Shown here: positions 1-11,400 of the stretch, one piece after another | Layout: each line of letters opens with the position of its first letter | How positions within the stretch are numbered: position 1 is the first letter of the stretch | NCBI GenBank assembly: GCA_902702965.1 | Contig: CACRXP010000182.1 | Coordinates: 511,946 to 575,945 of the forward strand | Direction: 5' to 3' | Length of the DNA stretch: 64,000 nt | Source of the DNA: Spirometra erinaceieuropaei | Taxonomy: Eukaryota > Platyhelminthes > Cestoda > Diphyllobothriidea > Diphyllobothriidae | The notes under the pieces: model-generated | Seen by the model: only the letters and a program-made list of their open reading frames with translations | What the model was told of the DNA's origin: nothing | Database searches by the model: none | Made by a program: the position numbers and the translations under genes

Positions 1-307
1 TGCGTTATAAAGAAACTTTCATATAACAAAGAGAAATATCAAAGGAGGCCACTCGGGGAACGGAAATTGTGATTTTTGGTTCATGAAAATCAGGTCGAGT
101 TAGGTATGTAAAAGCACATTATTCTCATGAATCAAGAAGTAATCAGCTCTTCCTAAATTCTATTTAGCAAAACGGTAACGTCTTATATCGTAAAACGCAG
201 TAATAAGCTTGTTCGACTGTGTTTGTTTTACTACACCGGGAACTAGTAGGCGTAAACACGTATATATAGATTGCGCGCTACATGCTTCGCCACGCCGTGC
301 AGCAAAG

Positions 308-1208
308 ATGTCAAAACAGTTCCTATCGGAGGTCGATTTTGAGCGAATACGAAAATTGGCAGCCGAAGGGCTGCCACGTGAGTCGTTAGCTAGTATTTTC
401 AACATTAGCCAGGTTACTCTCTGGAAAATTATTAATAATAAAACAATGCCTAGAACTAAGCAAGGTGGGCCAAAACGGTCCACAAGCAAGCAAGACGACG
501 ATTGCATTCGTCGGACACTGAAAAAGTATCATTATATGCCCCTTATGGCTATTTACGGGGAACACCTGTCAATGTTTCCTATGCGCATAATTAGAAGAAG
601 AACGACAAAGCCAGTTTTAAGTAGAAAACTTATTAGAGCACGTTTTTTGTTTGCTCAAAAATATATTGATCAAAGACTTTTCCTCTGGAAGAGCATTTAC
701 TTTTGTGATGAGGTCTTATTTTTAGACAAGCCTCCGAAGTCGGCCCGGGTGGTCATATGTGGGAAGAACTTTTCACGAGAGCACACTATGTCGACGCCAA
801 CTTTCAAGGACTGCCGACGCCTGATGGTTTGGATGGTCATCAAATTCGGACAGCGACCGATCTGGCGTCCAACAGTGGAGACGATAAATAGCAAGGCGTT
901 CATCGACATCGTAAAGCATGCCTTCGGTTACAACGGCATTTATAGACGTCGAATGGACACTGTAATGTTGCAGGATAATGCCCCTGTCCATCGCTCAAAG
1001 GAGGTATGATTCCAATTCATTTTACGACTATAATCTAATATTGTGGACCACAGCCAGCCTCTTTGCCTGCCGCCTTCGAAGCATTTTTATCCCCGCGAAC
1101 AGCCCGGACCTAAATCCCATCGAAAATCGTTGTGCCCTAATCAGAAGAGATTGGGACAAGGCAAGGAAACATTTCTATGGGACAGAAGTTACAATTTTTG
1201 CTCAATAA
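308..1208 (+). pseudogene. Tc1/mariner-type transposase, frameshifted
   Basis: This is a DDE transposase that would excise and reinsert a Tc1/mariner element at TA sites. The frame from the ATG at 308 reads MSKQFLSEVDFERIRKLAAE, a helix-turn-helix-like N-terminus. The first catalytic Asp is in FCDE (codon 707-709) and the second is in QDNAPVH (974-976). That frame stops at 1007. The conserved SPDLNPIEN block with the catalytic Glu (1122-1124) lies in another frame that runs to 1208. From the second Asp to the Glu is 148 nt, which is neither in frame nor the 34-residue spacing usual for Tc1, so there has been an insertion and frameshift around 1005-1065. A GT...AG stretch there does not restore the frame, so I do not call it an intron. 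I found no convincing terminal inverted repeats. A dead copy. Confidence 0.85.
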
Positions 1209-1577
1209 TTACATAGACTAAACCACCATAGACAACTTGGTAGTCTCCACGCCCTCCCGCCTTACCGCAACTTTAAAAGCTAAAGGACAATTAACAAAGT
1301 ACTAACACGTTGTATTTGTTACTGTTTTCCATTTTTTTGTCGTTTTGTGCAATTTCCCTTCTCTGCTGACAGTTATATTAGACCCTGAATAGTTGGCCTG
1401 TCATACAGTCGATTTTTTGCTTTGGAGGTTTTTCCCAAAATAAGTTATTTTTAAGTCAATAAATAATACTTTATAAACCAAAATATGCCTTGTTTTGAAG
1501 CTTGGTCGTATATTTAACGCAGTATAACTTTCGTGGATGCAGGGTGGCAGAATCGTGCACCACAACGATTTAAGTTC

Positions 1578-1615
1578 ACAGTTCGTGACATTTCATCAGA
1601 TATGTCACGAACTGT
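1578..1615. repeat. Perfect 13-bp inverted repeat with 12-nt loop
   Basis: The arms are ACAGTTCGTGACA (1578-1590) and its exact reverse complement (1603-1615), separated by 12 nt. It could form a DNA cruciform or RNA hairpin. No T-run follows and no family is recognised. Confidence 0.8.
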
Positions 1616-2407
1616 ACATACACGAGTGGCGAACAAAATACTGGCGCATATGGACGTAGGTGTGCCACTGATGAGCATGAGGGCTTCGGAGTATTTCCAA
1701 CGTAACAATAATACCAAAACTGACCACGTCTCTCGCCAGTCTGAAGGATGTCCCCGGGTCCCGGGGGCTGAGAAGTCGTCGGGAAGGAGGACTCGGTGGG
1801 ACGCTAATTCGACTCTGTCGTGCTCGTTTGCCAGCTGACCGGTAAAGTGTACGAACTCCACGGCGTACTGCATTCGCCTGAAGGGACCCTCATTGGCTTC
1901 TTCGTCCGCTTGTTTGCAAAGTGCCCTAGCGACCGCCACTGCTACCTCAGTGGCAGCTTTGCACTCCTTCATTCGCTGAAGAGAAGACAGGGGAGAGTAA
2001 ATATTGCATTGAAGTATCACTTATGTGCACTGGCTGTCGCAGATGCGGAAGCAACATCCGGTGGAGCAGTACAAAAGCATTAAACTCATTACAAAGTGCA
2101 ACCACGAAAAGACCGGAACGGGGGCTCCTCTATGCGGCCGCATCCTATTAGTCGGTAGGCCACGTGCTACCCGGAGATCGCTGAAGTTTCATCGTGGTCA
2201 CGTCTGAGGGGTTAGTCACTGCACCCTCGTCGCCGGTGTTGATAGTTGGTACGGGGTCCGAGTGCACATTATCGCCTGTCGTACTTGAAAATTGGTACAA
2301 CGCGCGGGTCGACAACTGCTAGTTCTCCGACCGGAGGTCAGCTGACAAACGCGAGGACCTCCGCTTGGCGCATGTACTGTTGATACGGGCTCTGACCTCC
2401 AGTCGGG

Positions 2408-2674
2408 GTGTTGTTGTTGTTGCTGTTGTTAGTCAAAAACCTAGTCATTTGCTGCGTGGACCAGGGGGTGCGGAGTGGAACGCCAAGGTGCAGGCTCGGC
2501 CATGCCACCCACCTGCGCCCCCCCCCCCCATCCGCCTCCGGTCTTCTTGACTCTGTCTTGACATCGGGTCCAGGTGGGGAGGAGAGTGCGATAGATGCTT
2601 CGCAAGTCGCCGTGCCTGCCGCACATTGGTGTCTAGCACACGGTGAACATCGTCGAAATCGACGGTCGAACTGT
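2408..2674 (+). repeat. Dispersed ~280-bp repeat, copy 1
   Basis: This copy matches 35469-35751 and 51153-51431 over its whole length, all on the plus strand. Shared landmarks in order are TTTGTTGTGTGGACC-like sequence, AACGCCAAGGTG, CCACCTGCG, TCTTCTTGACTCTGTCTTGA, GGAGAGAGTG and a final CGAAATCGACGGTCGAA-like end. It starts after a GTTGTTGTTG run. I see no long reading frame and no clear RNA polymerase III boxes. It may be a non-autonomous element or a piece of a LINE 3' UTR. Confidence 0.75.
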
Positions 2675-3332
2675 CAGTGTTGATACTGTCTGGGTAGAGT
2701 AATTGTGTACGTCAGAGGGGGCAAGGGTATATCTCTTAAACAGAACAGGCGGAAGAACATGGCAATGGGTACCCCCTGTATGACCGGTGGGCATGAGCTA
2801 AATTCCAGGAGAGGGGGGCTAGGGATATGAGTGCTGGGGTTAAATTCAAAACACGGGAAGAGGCACAGCCTGGAATTTATCGTAAGCCACCTGTAGTACG
2901 GGGGTACCTACTTCCGTCCTCAGTCGGGGAGGCGCATTTGTGGTCTGACATTCCAAGCAGAGATTTGGACTACCAGAAATCGAGGAGGATAACAGTTCGG
3001 TCAACCAATTATTTCCGCGAGCACAGATGGGGAGTGACAATGACTATGGGTTGGACAGAGGCCGATGGCCTGCACAGACTGCAATGTAGGGCGGCAAGCG
3101 TGACATGCACAACTTGTAATGCGAACACTCGACACTCGAGTCTCCGGATGCAGACAGCCGAATTCGCTAATCCAATCCTAAAATTTATACGGAAAAGACG
3201 GACATTGGAATGGCCATTTACGGTTTCAAAAGGCAATTTGGCGGGCATACGTCTGCTTTCGGTAAATTCTCTTCAGGCCTGTACATTTATATGGCTATTG
3301 AAGTAATGAAAAAGATACGGGCAAGTAGATAA

Positions 3333-3638
3333 TTAAGCTGTAGTTCGGGTTTGGGGAGGGGGAGAGTGAAACATCACAATTCCAGTCAGCGCCAGAGAGG
3401 TGGGTCCCGACGAAGGTAATAACATGCGGGTAGCTGGCTTGGTGGCTTTGAACCATGGCAACTGTGGGACCTGTATGAAGTTCTTCTGTGCGCATAAGAC
3501 CGGTCCGCGTAGCCTGATTGCAGCCGCCTCTGCCGTAGCCGACAGGCGCTGCCCAAGTAGTTCTGCATAGCGTGATGGGACCTTGTAAATAACTCTGAAG
3601 GCCTCTCTGGCGTCTACACGGTGGTCTGTGTCCACCAT
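3333..3638 (-). pseudogene. Coding-like remnant of unknown repeat family
   Basis: The minus-strand frame reads MVDTDHRVDAREAFRVIYKV and later AEAAAIRLRGPVLCAQKNF and LPW. The alternating helix-like pattern and the run AEAAAIRL look like real former coding sequence. I associate the pattern from memory with repeat-encoded flatworm proteins, but I cannot name the family. There is no start context and no partner exons. Confidence 0.3.
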
Positions 3639-4440
3639 GTGCGCGAGGATCGAGCTGTTGATGTTCTTTATTTAACCATCCATTTACGTTGTTAGCCGAC
3701 AACAGCCAGCGATACGCAGGCTGTGCGCGGCTTGAAGCCGGTGGCGTTGATGGTCTAGGAACGCCCACACCTCCGAGCTGTGAGCTCAGGTTGCGTTGGC
3801 TGAGGTGAGGGATATGCAGTCACCTGGGAGTGTCATCCCCGAAATCCATCTCAACTATAAGGTTGGGGTGAGCATCTCCGTTTCGCTTTGCAGTGCAGGC
3901 GTGCGTGCGCAACGCGACCAGCCTTTAATAACGAAGGTGTTATCAACAAAGGTGGACACTAAACTGGCCACATTGACTTACTTGCTGTCATCAGTGAGTG
4001 GCGCTCAGGTATTCCTCTCGTTGTCGGCAAACTCTCCCAACTGCGTAGGGCAAAGTCGAAATGTCCATTTTCCTCCCGCAATCGGGACAGATCAGTGACA
4101 CCTGCCACTCTCGCGTGACTACTAGACATGACAGAGCGCAGATATACTTTGCGCTGTTCACCGACGCACTTAGGCACCGCTCCTTCAATACCGTTGAAGT
4201 GATTGGCCGAGCTTGCGAGGTTTACGGAGTGAGGTAACTATCCTGTTCGCAATAGACTACCATAAGGGTTACCATGGGCACTAGAACGTAGCAAAACTGT
4301 CGCCGAAAACACCCTTCCAAAGGCTGATTTCGTGTCCGGATCTTACTTTACAGGGACCGCCTACGCCTCAGCATATGCAGTAATTCGACAGCTTATTTTG
4401 ATGCTTTTTAATTTCCTCAGAAATTAACTGCTGCGCCATG

Positions 4441-5440
4441 TACAGTGAGTGACCTATCTCATGTAATGTTGGCTGAAATTCTGAAATGCGTTTTCGATTA
4501 GGAAGGATTACTTGGTCGCGGTTGTAATATTGACTATCTTGCGGCATACTCTTATAACATTTCGGACTCGGCAGGATGTCGGCTTTTAAATGCACTTCTT
4601 TTTAATCTTCTGTAGAAAGCGTGTTCGGTAAAAAAATGATTACTTATGTAGCATGCATTTTTCCCATTGATTTTCGATGGTCTTGCAAATTCTAATATAT
4701 TTTATAAAAACTATAAATAAAAATATGCTTTCTTTTAGTCAATCAATAGAAAATCATGTCTTCTTTATATTTTATACTTAAGGAAGGAGTATAATTAGGT
4801 TTTAAAAAAGTTTTCCAATTGCCGAATAATTTGGAGCCTGATTATTCGTCGCATTAGCGCTTAGTAATTTCAGTCTGCAAGGTGCATGCGTTCCGCGTAA
4901 AGAAAATCACATATTTTTCTATGCCGTTAAAGAGATATCATACAGAGTCCATAAAAGTTTGTAATGGATGCGGACCATGTTGTTCATTTCATGTAGAGCA
5001 GTGATAAACGGCCAGATACGATGCTATGTGAATTGACATTTCGCGGTCTTAAAAAGTCTCATAATTAGAAACTTTTTAAAAACCTAATTATACTCCTTCC
5101 TTAAGTATAAAATATAAAAACGACATGATTCTCTATTGATTGACTAAAAGAAAGCATATTTTTATTTATAGTTTCTATAAAATATATTAGAATTTGCAAG
5201 ACCATCGAAAATCAATGGGAAAAATGCATGCTACTTAAGTAGTCATTTTTTACCGAGTACGCTTTCTACAGGAGATTAAAAAGAAGTGCATTTAAAAGCC
5301 GACATCCTGCCGAGTCCGAAATGTTATAAGAGTATGCCGCAAGATAGTCAATATTACAACCGCGACCAAGTAATCCTTCCTAATCGAAAACGCATTTCAG
5401 AATTTCAGCCAACATTACATGAGATAGGTCACTCACTGTA
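4441..5440. mobile_element. 1-kb foldback element with ~380-bp terminal inverted repeats and TA flanks
   Basis: The left arm (4441-4820) and right arm (5063-5440) are near-perfect reverse complements, around a unique spacer of about 240 bp. The outer ends read TA-CAGTGAGTGACC on the left and GGTCACTCACTG-TA on the right, so the element body is 4443-5438 (996 bp) with a TA dinucleotide at each side. The TA flanks and CAGTG termini are those of Tc1/mariner-superfamily elements. No transposase is encoded, so it would be a non-autonomous long-TIR element moved in trans. Differences between the arms are few (short indels and single changes), which suggests a fairly young insertion. The minus-strand frame at 4368-4595 lies mostly inside the arm and is not a gene. 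Confidence 0.88.
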
Positions 5441-8400
5441 GCGACAGAGTATCGGCAAAAAACGCGTCTGGGTTTTTAGCTGGTACCTGTGCTGTTAGTA
5501 TGGTATGCTGCAACCCAATCTTATTTTGAATTTAATTCACAAGAACACACTGCTTGTTTATTTCAACACACGGAAGGACTCCGCCTCAAGGGCCTTTGCA
5601 TAACAGCGGCTTAAGGCACGGTCAGAGGTCAGGTAAGGTATCAAGCGAGGGAATTTGCAAAAGAAAAGATTGGTTTGTCCACTATTTTGGAAAGATTGGC
5701 CCCCTCCCAGAGCAGGAAGTAAAACGCAGAGGACATCGATAGCACTCGAGTTATGTTCTCTGAATTCGTTTTACCGATCGGCTTTCCAAAAACCAGCTAA
5801 AACGTCCCCCAGCTGCGAATTTTCCGTCCCCTTACTAAGATACTTCGGTTGTGCACTGCGCCAGCTTAAAGGCGATATTGCCCGACATGTTAGCTCGGCC
5901 GAACCTAGTTTTGGCTAGCGACATCGTCGAGATGGATGTAAGTAGCGTCGACCTTGACCGCAGCTCATAGCCTGCATGGTTAACATCAAAGCCGGTTCTA
6001 CCTTACGCTGAAATGCGACCAGTCGGAACGCGGTTAACCTACAACAGGGAGGCTGAGGAACCAAGCAGGAGGGCAGACATGTCGCCTAACTTGACGTAAC
6101 GTGCGCAACTATGAAAGCATAAAATGAAGCAAAACATGGGCATCTCCACTAAAAAAGAGCGGAGAGGACGTCCATCTCAACGCAACTTTCGCTAATTAGG
6201 TCAGAAATGCATGAAATGGTGGGGGTAAGGCTGTAGGTAATAGGGTCCTTCAAGAACGAATAAACGAATAAATAAAGCTTGCAAAAAGTGCTTGATTGAA
6301 GAGAATTTGGGTGGCCGAGAAAATTGCAGTTGGCGTGGTGTCATCTGAGCAAGAAATTGCAAAAACCTGGGAGACTACCCAACAAGATCGAAAGAACCAG
6401 ATTTCGCAGGAGCTGCCCGAGGGTGACGTCATAATTTGCTACCCCGTACTGCAGACAGAGTCATATAAAACTGATATCCTCTCTAAAAACGCAATAATTA
6501 TTCTTCTTTTTCACAGGAGTATTGATTGCAAGTCAAATGGCCAAGATCCACAATTAGATACACTGACCTCTCTGAGAAGAAGTTGAAGGTCAATGAACCA
6601 GGCTCTATCTCTCCAGCTGAAACTCCACAGCCGCGTATGCAACATGGGTAGTTCTAGATGCGCATTTCCAGACAGGTCATCGTCTGCTCCGCTCCTGACG
6701 TTTCGTCGGAGAATCGTCGATAAGATGGTAGGGACCAGCAGTTCGCCAAAGCGATCAACTCGTGAGGGACCCGCCCGCCAAACATTCAGCATCTCCACTT
6801 GGTCGCCAACAGCTATGCGTTCTGAGGGGACGCAGACTATGAAGGAAGGAGCCCGGTTGTCCAGCGCTCGTGCGAAGAAAAAGTCCGCGTGACAAGCCGT
6901 AACGGTGAGGAGAACACGTGGAAGGAGGTCGGGTGGCCATCTGGCGCAAACTCGTCGCCCCTCTTTGAGGACTTCGGCGCGACAATTCAAAGCAATCTCT
7001 GATTCAGGATGGACAGCACTTTGTCCAGGCACATAGCAGTGCACTACAGCTTCTGTTGCCTTGGTAAAGAAAGGACAAATAAACCAATGTAATACACACT
7101 TCTGTCACTTCTGTTGCAATAGTCGACTAGCAGACGCGGATGGTTCGACCTGGACAACCCACCAAGAAAGAGTATGACCAATCGAGTTTGGATCGCGCGT
7201 TCAACTCAATATTTAAAAAGCGTGCTTCTAAACTATCACAGCGCGCTAACAGTCATGATCTGGAGAGTAACCAACCAATGGGGTAACTCGGCCTTACCCG
7301 GACCGACTTTCAGGCTGCCTTGGCTCTTTATAGCTTCGCCTTTATGGCGCGGTCTCACCTGCCCGAGATTAGAGACCACTGCTGCTTTTGCTTCAAACAA
7401 GGGTGCTGGCGCACCTATCTCTCTCAAGTTCCACAGGGCTCATTAGACGTTGGGTTTACAAACAGAGGCCTCGAACAGCAGGTGACCAGGAATCTGGCTG
7501 TTTGGCAGCAACTGACTTCGGTCAACTTTAAGTGAAGTACAACATTGGCACACTACGCCGCCAACAGCTCGAGCCCGACATTGTGCGCAGTGAGAAGCGG
7601 TGTGGTTCGCGCTAATTCCCATTGCGTGGCATTCTTTGCATGTAGCAGTAAGCAAAACAGCTATAACGATTTCATCTAGGTGATGTGTACTGACGGGTGT
7701 ACCAGTGGTTGCACGTCAGCGCTCGCGGCATCTCAGGGGCATCGGCAGCCCAATCGTGCTTGGACTTCTGCTTGTGGCTGGCAGCCGCAGTAGGCAGGAC
7801 CCGCACGACCACCGCCTCATACAAATGCAACATGAACGCACAAGTCCGACTACCAGGTAACAGGCGTCCACCATAAACTAGTATGCCCGCGCAGTCAGGT
7901 CTCGCTAACGTGTGTGGATCAATACTAAATTAAGTAGGAAGAGTGCGAAAAATAAACCTGTAAGCCGTGAGTAACAGTGGCTAATTGGACAAGTCAAAGT
8001 GCCGACGACAAGAAAATACAACTTCGAGGTCAGATTGCACACCAGAATACAAGTAGTCAGTCGTCATCCTGGTCGGACTATGCGTTCTTCCTAGTAGATA
8101 GAGGAGTGGTATTTAGTACCAGATACCCCCTGCCAAGTAACGAAGACTATGTACTGAGGCCAGCTCCTGCTCAGTTGTCCGACGTGAATAAAGGATGGAC
8201 TCGCACACGCACCCAGGCCGCAGCAGACGCAAGCCGAAGATTGGATATCAACCAGTACCAACCGATAGAGGATTCACGCCAAATCAAATCGTCAGGAATC
8301 TGGTCTTTAGAACATCCCGCCTTACAGGTCCGTGACAGCCCACTGAAACCGATCCTGACAGAACACGACACAAGAAATGGGAAGAGTCTCAACTGCCAAT

Positions 8401-11400
8401 GTCATAGAAAAGCTTTATTAGCTTCTTTGACATTATTTGAGAGGAAATCCAGTGGTCATTGAAACCACCAAAACGAAGACAGACTTCCCTAACACGTCGG
8501 TGGATTCGTAATAGTGACGATGGCGAAGGAGATATTTCGATTTGCTCAGCCCTCTACCTCTAGGTACGCCAGGCATGACTTCTAACGCAGTTGTCCTGCA
8601 AGGCCCCCCAATGGCTGTTACCGCAAGCGACCTCTGCTGCCGAAATTGGAGTGGCAATCAGGCGTTTTTGAAACAGTAAAGAGGTGGATGAAGATGAAAT
8701 CCCGGGTGATGTCGGTAAAAGCTGCTCTGGTGTTTTTTTCCTGGGTGGCCAGATAAGATAGCTCGACAAGCGCAGGAAAACGAAAATGCCAACAAGACTA
8801 AGGCGTGTTGATCTGCCAAAGTTAAAACTATAGAGGTATCGGCTTAGTGGACTCCGTCATAAAAGTTTTCTTGGGTATCTTCTTCAGTCGTTCTCATTTC
8901 ATTATGGACGTTAGGGTAAGGGGAAAACAGGGTGGTTTTCGTCCTGACAAGCAATTACTCGACCAGCAACGGATCGAGGAACAACGCCCCTGTTTTTAAC
9001 AGATGAGAACCGACGGTCCCCTTTAATTTGACGCAACGTCTAACACCGTCAACTGAAATGTCCTCCAGAAAGGGGTGGAAAAACGAGTGGGTCCAGGTAA
9101 GACAAGTCTTGCAGACGACAGTTCATCACTCAGAGGAAATAAAATTTGTCCTTGGGTGTATGGTCGTCGCATCCCGCAAATTATGCCGCTAACAAGATTA
9201 AAGGAGACCTTAATGGCTTTACGACGCAGATAACGCCCCCCACCTTTTCCTGGGTGATATGATGCTTGAAATAGTAAAATGCTTTGTCTATTCCGAGTCC
9301 TCTCTACTATGGATTAGATAATGTGAGGAGGAGATACACCACCGCATAAAAAGCGAAAATGAGTCACTCTGTTGACTCTGCAAGGGCCTGTAGTCGCCGC
9401 TAGGTTTACCAGAAAGCTCTCAAGGCTTTCGGCGGAGTAGTCCAGCTTGATGCTTAAGATATGTCGCTTGCAAATGCTGCGCACACGCGAGAGACTAAGG
9501 TGTATGACAACTACCACCAGCAGGGAGTGCCAAGATTTCGGCCTATGGAACATGTCTAAAGTGCAGTACTCCACCGCCTGGAGAGACATCTGGCGACGTT
9601 GGGATAAAGTGTTGACGTCCTAAACGGTTCGTCTGCGCACTCTTCTGACCCGAAAGGAAGTTAAACTCCGACGTCTTCTCTCCAAATCCCTGCCCAAGCT
9701 CGCATCACCGCGTGATGGTTAAACAAAAAGTGGACACGTGCTCAAGTTCGACTTAGAGAGGATATTGGATTCATCTGTCTTCGGCGTTAAGGAATACGAG
9801 GGCCTAACCAACGGTTGCATAACACGAGTCTTACTGGTCCGGGAAACGTGGGCTCTGGATGCGACTAAACCGTCACTGGTGCTAGCCGTTACAAGTGCAA
9901 CACAGGACCGAGTAAAGCCCTGTTTGGCAAAGAATTAAGCAAAATATTTTAAAGGTCACTAAAGACAACAAACAAGAATTCACTTTGTCTAAGAAAGCAT
10001 ATGCTTTAATCTCCAGCGGAAGTGAACTGTAAACAAACTGCTACTGATGTGTCGACGGGGAAATCCTACGACTGTCCACTCATTGTTTAAAGGCAAAAAG
10101 GGCGTAATGTCTGTAATGCATAGCTTTGCAGATTTTAATCCAGGTATCTACTTAGGGGCCTCGATACGCTTGTGAGGCAGCATTTGAAGAACACCACACA
10201 GGCCTGGAGGTCCTAAACAATACAAGGTACAGCGTCTCGAATAAATTTCAACAAGAGTCACTGACACGGCTGGGGGGGGAGGCGAACTTTGTTGGCTAAT
10301 GCAATCCACCAAATAAACTTTTTATTCTCGCCAAATTAAAGGTAAGTGTGTAGAGACCTTTTACGAGCATTCGTAATCGTAAACTGGTTGGATAGAAACC
10401 CGGTCTTTGGGAACTTTTGGAAATGTTCCCGAAACTAGGTTTAGCGGCCACTCACTATGCAACATCTTGTTCAGCAGGAGAGGCAGGACGTGCAGACGCA
10501 ACATTCTGTAATAATATTAATTACTATTATTTTTGAATGTGGTCTGACCAGACTACGGAATGCTCTCCGTGAAGTCGCGGTGATGTAACCACTTATCAAA
10601 AGCCTCAAAATTAAGCTTGGAAATTGCGTGAATACGAACGAGTTTAAGCACTGAAAGACTAAAATTTCCACCCAATACTAATACATGCATTCTAGTGGGG
10701 CTTGATTGATCCTTTTTGCTGCTCCGCATGCTACGTTACAAATAGGGTGCTCAGAAGCTCACATGCACTCGTTCTTTAGCAAAACAAAATGAAGCAGGTT
10801 GGAGAAAAGATGGTCTTCTCTAACTGAAGGCCTTCAGCATTGTTAGTTGGATTCGCACAGAGTTCTACTTAATTCTATGGTTCTCGTCAACAGAGCCACA
10901 AGTCGTCAGGAAAACAAGACATTTTTTATCCTACTCCCCATCAGAGCTACAGCTCCGAAGTCTTGATATTAATGTTTAATCGAATATTAGTATTTAATAT
11001 TAGTATTAAATAAGTTAAAAATGATTACCTGACCGGAGTAAATTTTGGCTTTGGACAAACCCGTGATTCTTACACGCGAGTTTAATCGCATATGAGATAG
11101 AAACCTCGAGCGGTGGGAACAGTCGTTCGTGGGCTCCGAAATACGGCTCCAACTAACTAGGACGTCAATACAGCCACGGCACAAACAGCTTGCCGAGCAT
11201 GTTATTTTGAAAAAAATGTTTTCCTTGTGCTCAACGGTAAACGCTGCACTCCTGCATTGGATGAAACCGATAACTTCCACATCACAAGGCATATATTGGG
11301 GGACCTTAATGACCAACGCGTTGACCGCCAATGTCAGCTGATTGTCTTTTACGACCGTGTTTTAGCCTATTAAAACTCGATATTGTTATTTACTTGAGAC

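Larger units (their letters stand above)
1209..4440. other. Intergenic, mostly unassigned
   Basis: The region holds AT-rich sequence after the transposase, a perfect hairpin (1578-1615), one copy of a dispersed repeat (2408-2674) and a short coding-like remnant on the minus strand (3333-3638). The open frames at 1514-2020 (-) and 2827-3306 (+) show no motif I recognise and I do not call them genes. Confidence 0.5.

Noticed and set aside
1007..1056. GT...AG stretch in the Tc1 transposase as an intron
   Set aside because: Removing its 50 bp does not restore the frame between the second Asp and the Glu block. An indel is the simpler explanation.
1..1530. Terminal inverted repeats for the Tc1 copy (TGCGTTA at 1 and TAACGCA at 1517)
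   Set aside because: Only seven matching bases with no extension. Too short to support.
1514..2020. 168-codon minus-strand frame
   Set aside because: No family motif, and it crosses the perfect palindrome at 1578-1615. Likely chance.
6511..7044. 177-codon minus-strand frame, considered as an integrase-like tail
   Set aside because: Only a vague GDQVEMLN similarity to retroelement C-termini and no catalytic motifs nearby.
7443..7655. Cys/His-rich minus-strand frame as a gag zinc knuckle
   Set aside because: The spacing (C-x2-C-x8-H-x4-C) does not fit CCHC knuckles and no retroelement core adjoins.
7977..8462. 161-codon plus-strand frame
   Set aside because: No recognisable domain, splice partner or repeat match.
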